Positions 1 through 7,883 of a stretch of DNA of 64,000 bases are shown piece by piece. How positions within the stretch are numbered: position 1 is the stretch's first letter; every line of letters begins with the position of its first letter. Source of the stretch: Phycisphaerales bacterium (GTDB lineage Bacteria; Planctomycetota; Phycisphaerae; Phycisphaerales; SM1A02); NCBI GenBank assembly GCA_022446885.1, contig JAKVBU010000014.1:1-64000 (forward strand). Direction: 5' to 3'. A program made the translations under genes and the position numbers. The notes below the pieces were generated by a model that was not told the DNA's origin, ran no database searches, and was given only the letters and a program-made list of their open reading frames with translations.

Positions 1-1
1 G

Positions 2-265
2 GACATCTATCACCAGCAGGCATCGGAAGGGAATCTGATCGAGAACATCGATCGGATCTGGCAATGGATGCCCTATGTGCAGGTGGGCGACAACCCTGGC
101 CGTAAGGAACCCGGCACCGGCGAAATCAACTACGCCAATGTCTTCGAGCATTTGCACAAGCGTGGCTACGACGGCATCGTCGGCATGGAACACGGCAAAA
201 GCCGCGGTGGAAGAGAAGGGGAGATTGCATTGATCGCGGCGTACAGAGCCGTGGATCCGTCATGA
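2..265 (+). CDS. hyi: Hydroxypyruvate isomerase-like TIM-barrel protein (3' end only)
   Basis: Only the C-terminal 87 or so residues lie in the window; the start is upstream of base 1. The visible part contains VQVGDNPGRKEPGTGEINY and GIVGMEH, which match the C-terminal end of the Hyi/IolE-type xylose-isomerase-like TIM barrel: a substrate-binding GRxEPGTGEINY segment and a late metal-ligand glutamate (the E of MEH). Members interconvert hydroxypyruvate and tartronate semialdehyde in glyoxylate metabolism, but close relatives act on other small sugars, so the substrate is inferred. The stop codon overlaps the next start (ATGA at 262-265), so the two genes are probably translated together. Confidence 0.75.
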   Translation, partial: DIYHQQASEGNLIENIDRIWQWMPYVQVGDNPGRKEPGTGEINYANVFEHLHKRGYDGIVGMEHGKSRGGREGEIALIAAYRAVDPS

Positions 266-1299
266 TCGCCCTGCTGCTCGCTGCGTCGGGCCCACTCACG
301 CACAACCTCACATTGCCAGGGCCACGCGACTGGACATACGACGCCCGACTGGTGGAGCCACTCGACGAACCGTCGGGGCTGACGGTACTCATGATCGGGG
401 GTGGACTGGGCAATGATCTGGAGTGGACCGTTCCGGGAAGCATCCAGTGGAATGGGGAACATCTGCAGATGACCATCGACGGCACGACGCATGCCGATGC
501 GCCACGGATCGCAGATTCACTGGCCCGTAGCGGCCACGCCGTCATGTACTACTCGACGATCGCACGCGAGGATCCCAAGCGAGATCGCTGGCCCGTCGAG
601 ATGACGATGCTTTCGCCGGCTGACCTGCTGCAGATGGCCCGGAATGCGGCCGAGGCGGTTCGAGCACATCCCGCCACCGACGACAATGCCCTGATACTGC
701 TGGGACACAGCATGGGTGCACAGCGGGCCTGTGCCCAGGCGGCTGAAGATCCCGGAGTCAAGGGACTCGTGCTTCTGGGGGGAGCCCAGATGACACGGAC
801 CGGCCCAGGAGACTCCGGCCGCAACCTGCACAAGGAAGCAGCCGTCGATCGTCTGGAGTCGCTCGATATCGACGGCGACGGCGCAGTCACCGGTTCGGAG
901 ATCCCCGCTGGACTGGACTTCGATCAGGATGGCCAGCTGCGAGTGTGGGAGTTGTCGGCGTCGCTGGCGGCCGGCGCACGAGCCGACATCACCGATCGAT
1001 CGAACGACAATAGCGGCATGCCCTTTGGCGAAGACTCACTTGGCCATCGAGCCATTCCCACTCTGGCGCTGTACGGCAGCCTCGACGAAGCACAAGCCCA
1101 CCACGCACCGATTCTGGCAGCGCTCAAGACCGACGGCACTCTGGAGCATGTGCAGGTCCGGATGCTGCCTGACATCGGACATCAGCTCGGGCCTGAACAA
1201 GACGGTCGCTTGGGCCCCATCAGCGATGCGGCGGTCGATGCGATCGTGGCATTCGTGGAATCTCTGCGATCTGCACGCCCTACAGAGGACCCGGCCTGA
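262..1299 (+). CDS. Exported alpha/beta hydrolase with EF-hand-like insert
   Basis: This 345-residue protein begins with a short hydrophobic stretch (MIALLLAASG) that could be a signal peptide. GHSMG near residue 149 is the nucleophile elbow of an alpha/beta hydrolase. DIGHQ near residue 302 supplies the likely catalytic histidine. Between these, DIDGDGAVTGSEI and DFDQDGQLRVWEL (about 202-232) look like a pair of calcium-binding EF-hand loops inserted in the cap region, which is unusual for the fold. The substrate cannot be told; an esterase or acyl hydrolase is possible. It overlaps the upstream isomerase stop by 4 bases. Its 3' end overlaps the convergent GNAT gene by 118 bases. Confidence 0.75.
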   Translation: MIALLLAASGPLTHNLTLPGPRDWTYDARLVEPLDEPSGLTVLMIGGGLGNDLEWTVPGSIQWNGEHLQMTIDGTTHADAPRIADSLARSGHAVMYYSTIAREDPKRDRWPVEMTMLSPADLLQMARNAAEAVRAHPATDDNALILLGHSMGAQRACAQAAEDPGVKGLVLLGGAQMTRTGPGDSGRNLHKEAAVDRLESLDIDGDGAVTGSEIPAGLDFDQDGQLRVWELSASLAAGARADITDRSNDNSGMPFGEDSLGHRAIPTLALYGSLDEAQAHHAPILAALKTDGTLEHVQVRMLPDIGHQLGPEQDGRLGPISDAAVDAIVAFVESLRSARPTEDPA

Positions 1300-2270
1300 C
1301 AATCGGCCAGATCACGCTGCATGATCACGTGTCCACTCTGGACTTCAAATCCCAGGCGCTTGTTGAGTTCCAGCATGGGTCGATTCGACTCGTGTTGATG
1401 CGTCTGCAGTCGAGTCACGCCCTTGGCCTTGCAGAAGGCGAATGTCGCCTGCTTGAGGGCTCGAACCAGTCCTTTGCGACGAAACGAGCGACCAGATCCC
1501 GTCAGCGGCACATGACAGACTCCATCGCGGGGCTGCGTCACCCAGGTAGTCGCCGCACATGTACCGTCCACCAGGGCAACGCTCGAACCCTCGCCATCCA
1601 GTCGCATTGCATTCATGCGGGCTGCCAACTGGTCCGGCGATTGCCCGATCCAGGCTGATGATTCCATCTCCATCTGCGCCGGGATGTCGCCGAAGATCTC
1701 CATCGCCAATGCGTGGAGTTGCACGTGCCAGTCGCTGTATCTAGCTGCCAGGGCGTTGATTGAGAGGAACTCCACACCGCCGTCGATGGCCGCCTGCAGC
1801 ACCCGTGTCCCTTCTTCCGAGTTCCATCGGGTCGGGTCGAAGACGAGTTTATAGCCGCGATCGACCTCATGGAAGCCCACCGACCGGGCGAACTCGATCG
1901 ACCCTGCCTCCCCCAGCGCGATGACTGTCATCTGCCGTGTGAGGCCCAGTCCGACGCAGGCATCCACATCAGCATTGGCGAGCCGCCGTCCGATGCCGCT
2001 TCGACGATGCGCTGGATCAACGACCACCCAGATGCCAATGGCGGTCTCAATGACATCTGCAGGCGGCTTGATCAGAGAGACGGCGCCCACAGGTGCCCCA
2101 TCACAAATGGCGATGGTCCCTACCGACGTGGCTCCCTCCGCCTGCCGGTCTTCCAGCCGCTGCTGGGGCGGCCGCATGGGCTCATGTTCCTTGCGATCGA
2201 ACTCGAGGAGATTGCACAGGATTCGCATGTCTGCGAGATCCATGCGCATCGGCCGCAGAACGACACTCAT
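1182..2270 (-). CDS. Tandem GNAT-domain N-acetyltransferase-like protein
   Basis: This 362-residue protein contains two GNAT-like halves. The first has the acetyl-CoA pyrophosphate loop RRSGIGRRLA near residue 85, followed by FARSVGFHEV. The second has RRKGLVRALK and ESNRPMLELNKRLGFEV near residues 265-305, a typical motif A plus motif B arrangement. The substrate is unknown. I chose ATG at 2270 because it overlaps the stop of the upstream transporter gene as ATGA (2267-2270), which implies translational coupling. The last 40 or so residues, after MQRDLADC, extend beyond the second domain, are low in recognisable structure, and overlap the convergent hydrolase gene tail to tail. Confidence 0.75.
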   Translation of the reverse strand: MSVVLRPMRMDLADMRILCNLLEFDRKEHEPMRPPQQRLEDRQAEGATSVGTIAICDGAPVGAVSLIKPPADVIETAIGIWVVVDPAHRRSGIGRRLANADVDACVGLGLTRQMTVIALGEAGSIEFARSVGFHEVDRGYKLVFDPTRWNSEEGTRVLQAAIDGGVEFLSINALAARYSDWHVQLHALAMEIFGDIPAQMEMESSAWIGQSPDQLAARMNAMRLDGEGSSVALVDGTCAATTWVTQPRDGVCHVPLTGSGRSFRRKGLVRALKQATFAFCKAKGVTRLQTHQHESNRPMLELNKRLGFEVQSGHVIMQRDLADCQAGSSVGRADRRDSTNATIASTAASLMGPKRPSCSGPS

Positions 2271-3655
2271 GCCGAAGCCTTGCGGCCCGGATAGAAGATG
2301 AGCATCAGGACCAGGCAGGCCAGCGCCGCATACATGGGCACTGAGAAGAGGTCTATCCAATTCGTCACGGTTATAGGCTTGCCATCATCACCGACCAGCG
2401 CAATGCCGCCCTCGATGACCGGATCCTGCGACCAGGCGTGAATCCAGCCGGAGACTATGGATCCAACCACAACGCCAATGCCCACGATGACGAGGTTGAA
2501 TAGGTTTTGCGCCGTAGCTTTAACGTCGTTGGAGGTCTCTTCGTCGACCACCATGAATGCGACGAAGATGAAGCACCCGAAACACAGCCCGTGCAGGCTG
2601 ACACCGGTGATGAGCGTCGCAAGTGGCGGAATCCCGACTTGAGCATGCAACCACTCAACCTGGGAAAAGAGGAACATGCGCGCAGCGTAGGCGCAGAGCC
2701 CAATCACCAGCAGCGACTTCCGAGACCACTTCGCAGCGACAAAGGGGATCAGGAAGAGCACGAGAATCTCGGCCATTTGCCCGATGGTCATCAAACCGCC
2801 GCCGCCGACGCCGAAGACGGTGTTGATCGCGTCCGCGGTCTCTCCGGCCTGATTCTGAAATGCCCCCAGGAACGGCGCTGTGAACATGAAGTAGAACTGA
2901 TGGATCATGCTCACCGGGACGGCGATGAGGAAGAGGGTGAGCAACGGATTCACCCGCACCTCCTTCAGCGTCTCAGCAAATGCAAACTTCTCCTGACCCT
3001 TCTGCGGTGGAGTTCTGGGCAGTGTGAAGCAGTACAGGCCCATGATCACGCCCAGAATCGCGCTGAGCCTGAAGGCATCCTGCATGCCCATGGCCTGCTT
3101 AGCAGTCTTCGCGACCGCGTCAGCGTACTCCGGTGTGTAGTGGTACAGCAGCCACTGGCCGATGCCGATGCCCACCGCGATCCATCCGACCGTGCCCCAG
3201 AGTCGCACCCAGCCGAAGTCGCGATCGCGATTGGGCATGTGGTGGAAGGACAGCGAATTGGTCAGCGCGATAGTGGGCGAGTAGATCAGGGAGTACACGA
3301 TGGCCATGCTGAGGAATCCCCAGAAACTGGAGACGTCCGCCATGTACCAGACCACCACCGCACCGGCTATGTGGCTGATGCCCAGATACCGTTCGGTATT
3401 GAACCAGCGATCAGCGATCTGCCCGGCGATGAATGGACCGAAGATCGCCCCCACGCCGCCAGCCGTGAACATCCAGCCGATTTCAGTTCCCGTGAACCCA
3501 CGGTAGTCCTGAAGAAAGGACCAGAGCAGCGGCAGCCAGGCACCCCAGATGGCGTACTGCAGGAACATCATCAGGGAGAGCCGCCACCCCATGCCGATGC
3601 TCCAATCGAGCTTCGGCCCCGAGGTTCCAGTCGCCATGTCGGTTGTCATTGTCAT
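2267..3655 (-). CDS. MFS transporter, nucleoside:H+ symporter-like
   Basis: A 462-residue polytopic membrane protein with about 12 hydrophobic segments. The N-terminal pattern LQYAIWGAWLPLLWSFL followed by a GPFIAGQIADRWF loop matches the NupG/XapB-type nucleoside:H+ symporter branch of the major facilitator superfamily, which is common in planctomycetes. The substrate is inferred only. Two close ATGs exist (3655 and 3649); the GAGAGG Shine-Dalgarno-like run lies only one base before the first but about seven before the second, so the true start may be 3649. The gene is divergent from threonine aldolase across an 82-bp spacer and overlaps the GNAT gene as ATGA, so both are likely in one transcript. 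Confidence 0.8.
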   Translation of the reverse strand: MTMTTDMATGTSGPKLDWSIGMGWRLSLMMFLQYAIWGAWLPLLWSFLQDYRGFTGTEIGWMFTAGGVGAIFGPFIAGQIADRWFNTERYLGISHIAGAVVVWYMADVSSFWGFLSMAIVYSLIYSPTIALTNSLSFHHMPNRDRDFGWVRLWGTVGWIAVGIGIGQWLLYHYTPEYADAVAKTAKQAMGMQDAFRLSAILGVIMGLYCFTLPRTPPQKGQEKFAFAETLKEVRVNPLLTLFLIAVPVSMIHQFYFMFTAPFLGAFQNQAGETADAINTVFGVGGGGLMTIGQMAEILVLFLIPFVAAKWSRKSLLVIGLCAYAARMFLFSQVEWLHAQVGIPPLATLITGVSLHGLCFGCFIFVAFMVVDEETSNDVKATAQNLFNLVIVGIGVVVGSIVSGWIHAWSQDPVIEGGIALVGDDGKPITVTNWIDLFSVPMYAALACLVLMLIFYPGRKASA

Positions 3656-3725
3656 GCCTCTCTCGTCCGCCTCCAGCGGATAGCGAGCGACAATAGCGAT
3701 CTGCGCCGCCGCTCGCAGGGCTGGA

Positions 3726-3731
3726 TACCAT
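3726..3731 (+). promoter_or_regulatory. Putative -10 hexamer TACCAT of the threonine aldolase gene
   Basis: TACCAT ends six bases before the ATG at 3738. Similar TAnnnT hexamers stand 6-10 bases before starts elsewhere in the window. I saw no clear -35 element. If real, the transcript would be leaderless. Confidence 0.4.
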
Positions 3732-3737
3732 CGAATC

Positions 3738-4769
3738 ATGATCGTAGACCTCCGTAGTGACACTGTGACTCGACCCACGCCTGCAATGAAGCAGGCCATG
3801 ATGGATGCCCCCCTGGGTGATGACGTACTGGGCGATGAACCCACCGTCATCGCATTGCAGGATCGCTGCGCAGCCCTGCTGGGCAAGGAGGCCGCCGTCT
3901 TCGTGCCTTCCGGCTCGATGGCCAATCAGGCTGCGATCCGGGCCCAGACCCGCCCTGGTGATGAGATCATCGCCCACGAAGACAGTCACATCTATCGATA
4001 TGAAGCAGCTGGCCCAGCGGCCATCTCAGGCTGTTCGTTCGCCTTCCTCCGCGGTGAGCGAGGCATGTTTGACGCCGACGACGTTGAGTCAGCCATTCGC
4101 CCTGCTGACCACCACTTCCCCGAGTCCACCCTGCTGGAAGTTGAGAACACCCAGAACGTCGGAGGCGGAGCGATCTGGCCCATGGAGCGCATCACTGCCG
4201 TGACGGCGGCAGCTCGCCGACATGGACTCCGCTGCCACCTCGATGGAGCCCGGTTGTGGCACGCCTGCATCTCGACAAGTACCGCACCCGCAGACTGGGC
4301 CCGGCACTTCGACACGGTCAGCTGCTGCTTCTCGAAGGGGCTGGGCTGCCCGGTGGGATCGATCCTCGCCGGTGACGCGGAAACAATGCACCGGGCCCAC
4401 CGTATTCGCAAACTGCTCGGGGGGGCGATGCGCCAATCAGGCATGCTGGCCGCGGCGGCACTGCATGCGCTTGATCACCACATGGAGCGACTCTCTGATG
4501 ACCACGCTCGAGCCCGGCGGCTCGCAGAGGCGCTGTACCCGGTTCCGGGCGTAGGCATCGACCCGGATCAGGTCGAGACGAACATGCTCTACTTCGACGT
4601 GCCCGAAGGACGGGCCCCGGCTTTGCAGGATCTGCTCGACGAGAGAGGTGTGCGAATGCTGGCTATCGGCGAGTCACGCATGCGAGCCGTGACGCATCTG
4701 GATGTCACCGATGAGGGCATCGACCATGCCATCGCCGGCATTGGCGAGGTGCTGGGCGCCGTCGCCTGA
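3738..4769 (+). CDS. ltaE: Low-specificity L-threonine aldolase
   Basis: A 343-residue fold-type I PLP enzyme. It opens with DLRSDTVTRPTPAM, the family hallmark. It carries GDDVLGDEPTV and the PLP-contacting FVPSGSMANQ segment. The PLP lysine is in SCCFSKGLGCPVGS near residue 200. HLDGARLWHA provides the PLP-nitrogen aspartate. It cleaves L-threonine or L-allo-threonine to glycine and acetaldehyde and feeds the glycine pool; it is cytosolic. Length is normal for the family. It is divergent from the MFS gene, and pyrophosphatase follows 37 bases downstream on the same strand. Confidence 0.93.
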   Translation: MIVDLRSDTVTRPTPAMKQAMMDAPLGDDVLGDEPTVIALQDRCAALLGKEAAVFVPSGSMANQAAIRAQTRPGDEIIAHEDSHIYRYEAAGPAAISGCSFAFLRGERGMFDADDVESAIRPADHHFPESTLLEVENTQNVGGGAIWPMERITAVTAAARRHGLRCHLDGARLWHACISTSTAPADWARHFDTVSCCFSKGLGCPVGSILAGDAETMHRAHRIRKLLGGAMRQSGMLAAAALHALDHHMERLSDDHARARRLAEALYPVPGVGIDPDQVETNMLYFDVPEGRAPALQDLLDERGVRMLAIGESRMRAVTHLDVTDEGIDHAIAGIGEVLGAVA

Positions 4770-4806
4770 CCGGGGGGCCTTTCGATCGGCTAGCATCGGC
4801 CCACCC

Positions 4807-5340
4807 ATGGCCCATCTGCTCGATGACATTCCGATCGGCCCCGAGCCTCCTCGCATCCTCAACGCGATCATCGAGATCCCGCCACACAGCGGGAACAAGT
4901 ACGAGTACGACAAGGCGATGAACGTCTTCAAGCTCGACCGGGCACTGTTCAGCCCGGTGCACTACCCGGGCGCCTACGGGTTCATCCCACGCACGCACGC
5001 CGAAGACGACGATCCACTCGACGTCTTGGTACTCCTGGATGGCCACTGCTTTACAGGTGCGCTCATCGAGGTGCGGCCGATCGGTGTTCTGGAGATGAAG
5101 GACGACAAGGGGCTTGACCACAAGATTCTGGCCGTGCCCACCGGCGATCCACGCCGCGACGAGATGCAGGGCTTGCAGCATGTACCCCGCCATGTTCTTC
5201 GCGAGATCGACTACTTCTTCCACATCTACAAGGACCTAGAAGGAAAGTTCGCGGACACCTACGGCTGGTCCGACCGTGTGGACGCCTTTCGGATCATCGA
5301 AGAGGCCGCGAGGCGGTACGAGGAGATGGAGACTGCCTGA
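4807..5340 (+). CDS. ppa: Inorganic pyrophosphatase, family I
   Basis: A 177-residue soluble enzyme that hydrolyses pyrophosphate to phosphate and so drives biosynthetic reactions. It shows the family I features: IEIPPHSGNKYEYDK at the N-terminus (active-site E and K), HYPGAYGFIPRT, and the metal-binding signature DDDPLDVLVL near residues 70-80. A later DDKGLDHKILAVP segment supplies further metal ligands. ATG at 4807 gives the usual length and starts just before the conserved domain. TAGCAT at 4791-4796 lies ten bases upstream and is a candidate -10 box, giving a very short leader. Confidence 0.95.
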   Translation: MAHLLDDIPIGPEPPRILNAIIEIPPHSGNKYEYDKAMNVFKLDRALFSPVHYPGAYGFIPRTHAEDDDPLDVLVLLDGHCFTGALIEVRPIGVLEMKDDKGLDHKILAVPTGDPRRDEMQGLQHVPRHVLREIDYFFHIYKDLEGKFADTYGWSDRVDAFRIIEEAARRYEEMETA

Positions 5341-5346
5341 GTCCGG

Positions 5347-6069
5347 TCAGGGCGCCTGAAGCGACAGGGTGCGCATGCGCATGTTTCGCAGGTTCATGAA
5401 CAACATGCGGTTGAAGAGCGGCTCACCGAGCCCCGTGATGCACTTGATCGCTTCCATCGCCCCAAGGCAACCCACAGCCCCGCTGACCGCCCCGAACACT
5501 GGGAATCGGCGCTGCCAGGGGTCTGGAGGCTCGGGCACCAGATCACGCAGGCTCGAGGTCCGCCCCGCCTGTTGGGTGGTAATCGTGGCTTCCAGGTCGT
5601 ACATGGCGCACTCAACAATGGGAATCCCCTTTGCGAACGCCGCGTCGTTCATCGCCAGCCGCTCCTGAAAGAGTGGTGCCGCATCTACCACGACGTCGGC
5701 CATGGCCACCAACTCGGCAGCGTTGCGCTCATTGATGTTGGCGTCGATGGCAACCACGTCCAGACGGGGATTGAGTTCCTTCAATCGCCTTGAGGCACAC
5801 TCCACGCGACTCGATCCCAGATTCGCATGGGTCATGAGTAGCTGCCGATTGAGGTCCGAGTGCTTGGTCACACCAGCATGGGCCAGCACCAACCTCCCCA
5901 CACCGGCGGCCGCCAGTTCATACGCAACCGGCGATCCGAGCCCGCCGACCCGTGACACAAGGACTGTCGCACCGGCCAACTTCTCCTGCCCGGGCACTCC
6001 ATGGCCAGGCACGTCCAGTTGCCACTCATAAATGGCGAGCTCTTCCTCGCTCATTGATCGAGGATTCAC
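5347..6069 (-). CDS. ThiF/MoeB/HesA-family E1-like protein with degenerate ATP site
   Basis: A 240-residue Rossmann-fold protein related to the adenylyltransferases that activate ubiquitin-like sulfur carriers. It keeps the SDLNRQ motif and the general E1 layout. However, the usual GxGGxG loop reads SRVGGLGS, the acidic residues normally before SxLNRQ are replaced (LAHAG), and the CxxC zinc pairs are absent. It may bind the partner without adenylating it, or act as a scaffold. It is the last gene of the long minus-strand operon and follows the MoaD-like carrier by two bases, using GTG at 6069; an ATG at 6054 is an alternative. Confidence 0.75.
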   Translation of the reverse strand: MNPRSMSEEELAIYEWQLDVPGHGVPGQEKLAGATVLVSRVGGLGSPVAYELAAAGVGRLVLAHAGVTKHSDLNRQLLMTHANLGSSRVECASRRLKELNPRLDVVAIDANINERNAAELVAMADVVVDAAPLFQERLAMNDAAFAKGIPIVECAMYDLEATITTQQAGRTSSLRDLVPEPPDPWQRRFPVFGAVSGAVGCLGAMEAIKCITGLGEPLFNRMLFMNLRNMRMRTLSLQAP

Positions 6070-6071
6070 GG

Positions 6072-6350
6072 TCAGCCTCCAGACACCGGCGTACCCAGCA
6101 CCACTGTGCTCCCGGGAGCGATGGGTGGATCACTGCCTCGGGCGACCATGGCGTCATTGACACCGATCATCAGCCAACCGTGTCGGCTACCGGCCTCATC
6201 AACCAGCAGTGCTCTCAACACTGGATGCGCTTCGATGACCTGTACGATGACGGTCGAGACTGTCATGGCCTCGGTGGAGTCAAGACGCATTCCATCACAC
6301 CCCGCCGCGGCCCGAAGTTGGGTCAGAAACTCGATCTCAATGGACGTCAT
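6072..6350 (-). CDS. MoaD/ThiS-type ubiquitin-like sulfur carrier
   Basis: A 92-residue protein with IEIEFLTQLRAAAG at the N-terminus and ending in GTPVSGG. The terminal GG is the hallmark of MoaD and ThiS carriers, whose C-terminus is adenylated and thiocarboxylated by an E1-like partner. Its position between ModC-like ATPase and the ThiF/MoeB-like gene fits a role in molybdopterin or a related sulfur transfer. I chose ATG at 6350, which overlaps the end of the ATPase gene by 14 bases; a longer reading would run far into that gene. It could equally be a specialised carrier for another pathway. Confidence 0.75.
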   Translation of the reverse strand: MTSIEIEFLTQLRAAAGCDGMRLDSTEAMTVSTVIVQVIEAHPVLRALLVDEAGSRHGWLMIGVNDAMVARGSDPPIAPGSTVVLGTPVSGG

Positions 6351-6990
6351 CACTCGATCGGGCCAGCCGGCCCGCCTCCATGTGCCAAATGGTATGGGCC
6401 AGTGCCCTCGCTTCGGCTTCATCATGCGTCACGTGTACAACCGTCACCTGACCAGCGTCTCGAACCTCACGCAGCAACGACGACACGGATGCGTGTGTCT
6501 CTCCATCGAGTGCTGAGAGCGGTTCATCAAGGCACAGCACTCGCGGACTGTGAATGAGCGCCCGGCCCAAAGCGATGCGCTGCCGCTCACCACCACTGAG
6601 CCCCTTGGCAGACCGAGACAACAAATCACTGATGCCCAATGAAGACGCCATGTCCTGCACCTGGCGGCGGCGCTGCTGACGCCGAACGCCTCTGGCGCGA
6701 AGCGGCAGGGCCAGCATGGATTCCACCCGCATGCCCGCAAACAGAGCCCCGTCTTGAGGCACGAGCCCGATGCCACGATGGCGAGGCGGCAGATGTGTCA
6801 CCGGTTTCCCGTCGATCCAGATGCTCCCCGCTGTCACCGCCCGCAGACCACAGATTGCCTCCAGCACCGTGGTTTTGCCACAGCCGGTGCGGCCCATGAT
6901 GGTCGCCCACGTGCCAGCTTCCACTGCACAATCGACGCCCTCCAGAAGGAAGCCATCCGCGTCAATCGTGATGGAACGCAGTTCGATCAT
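6337..6990 (-). CDS. ABC transporter ATPase, ModC-like
   Basis: A 217-residue ATP-binding subunit. Walker A is GRTGCGKT near residue 34, the Q-loop is LVPQDG, the signature is LSGGERQRIALGRAL, and Walker B is RVLCLDEP followed by the D-loop SALDGE and the switch histidine in HVTHD. It lacks the C-terminal TOBE/Mop extension found in many ModC proteins, so it is a minimal form. With the adjacent ModB-like permease and ModA-like binding protein it forms an importer, probably for molybdate, tungstate or a similar oxyanion. ATG at 6990 overlaps the permease stop as TGATG; a GTG one codon earlier is possible. Confidence 0.85.
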   Translation of the reverse strand: MIELRSITIDADGFLLEGVDCAVEAGTWATIMGRTGCGKTTVLEAICGLRAVTAGSIWIDGKPVTHLPPRHRGIGLVPQDGALFAGMRVESMLALPLRARGVRRQQRRRQVQDMASSLGISDLLSRSAKGLSGGERQRIALGRALIHSPRVLCLDEPLSALDGETHASVSSLLREVRDAGQVTVVHVTHDEAEARALAHTIWHMEAGRLARSSDDVH

Positions 6991-7883
6991 CACACGCCGA
7001 CCCTCGCGCCCGCTGCCCGAGCCCCCAGCAACACCACCATCGCCGCAGCCACCATGAGCAACGAAACGGTTGCAGCCGCCTCGATGTTTCCCACACTCAT
7101 CTCGAGGAAGACCGTTGTCGGGAGCACTTCAGTCTTCATCCGGGTCGATCCAGCGAAGACCAGAATCGGGCCGAACTCCCCCATGGCCCGAGCCCACGCC
7201 AACGTGCCAGCGGCCAACGTACCCCGCCGCACTTCGGGCAGGACCACCCATTGGAACGCCTGCCGACGCGTGCACCCCAACACCAATGCAACGCGTTCAC
7301 GCCGATCATCAACCTGCTCAAATGCGACGCGCATCGTTCGAATGGCGAACGCAGACGACACGGCAAACTGCGCCAGAATCACGCCGGGCACATCATGTGT
7401 CAGGCCACGCCGAGCGGGCCCGCCAAGGCCAAGCCAGTCCATGACGGCCGGCATGAGGCGATCCAGCCAGGCCAGCACGGCTGAGATGACGCTCTCAAAC
7501 CACCGGCCGATATCGGTCTGGTTGAACAGCAGCAGAAGCGCCAACCCCACGACGATGGGCGGCAGCACGATGGGCACATCAACCAGCGCATCAACGATCA
7601 CACGCCCACGAAAGGGCACACGAGCGAGCACATAGCCGGCGGGAATTGCCACGAGTACGGAGAGCAACGCGGTGATCGTGCATGTCACCAGCGACAACTT
7701 GACCGCCGCCATGATCTCTTCGCTTTCGAAGACAGCCCGCACATGCCGCCCCTCCACGAACATGAGATTCGCAACCAGCAGAGAAACGATGAGCAGCACA
7801 AAGATGCCAGTCATGCCAAAGAGCGCCGACGCAAAGGGCAGATTCTCTCGCCCGGTCAGGCGTAGGGGCGATGGCAGGCTCAC
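6990..7883 (-). CDS. ABC transporter permease, ModB-like
   Basis: A 297-residue inner-membrane permease with about five to six transmembrane segments. The cytoplasmic coupling loop reads ALVLGCTRRQAFQWVVLPE, the EAA-type motif of binding-protein-dependent importers, and is followed by ARAMGEFGPILVFAG, typical of ModB, CysT and CysW. It begins with GTG at 7883, overlapping the upstream binding-protein stop as GTGA. The set ModA-ModB-ModC is contiguous and translationally coupled. The oxyanion substrate is inferred from family resemblance. Confidence 0.87.
   Translation of the reverse strand: MSLPSPLRLTGRENLPFASALFGMTGIFVLLIVSLLVANLMFVEGRHVRAVFESEEIMAAVKLSLVTCTITALLSVLVAIPAGYVLARVPFRGRVIVDALVDVPIVLPPIVVGLALLLLFNQTDIGRWFESVISAVLAWLDRLMPAVMDWLGLGGPARRGLTHDVPGVILAQFAVSSAFAIRTMRVAFEQVDDRRERVALVLGCTRRQAFQWVVLPEVRRGTLAAGTLAWARAMGEFGPILVFAGSTRMKTEVLPTTVFLEMSVGNIEAAATVSLLMVAAAMVVLLGARAAGARVGV

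Noticed and set aside
2507-3757. A 416-codon open frame antisense to the MFS transporter gene
   Set aside because: Its translation is low-complexity H/E/Q/R-rich with no motifs, while the opposite strand encodes a clear membrane transporter. GC-rich DNA yields such shadows.
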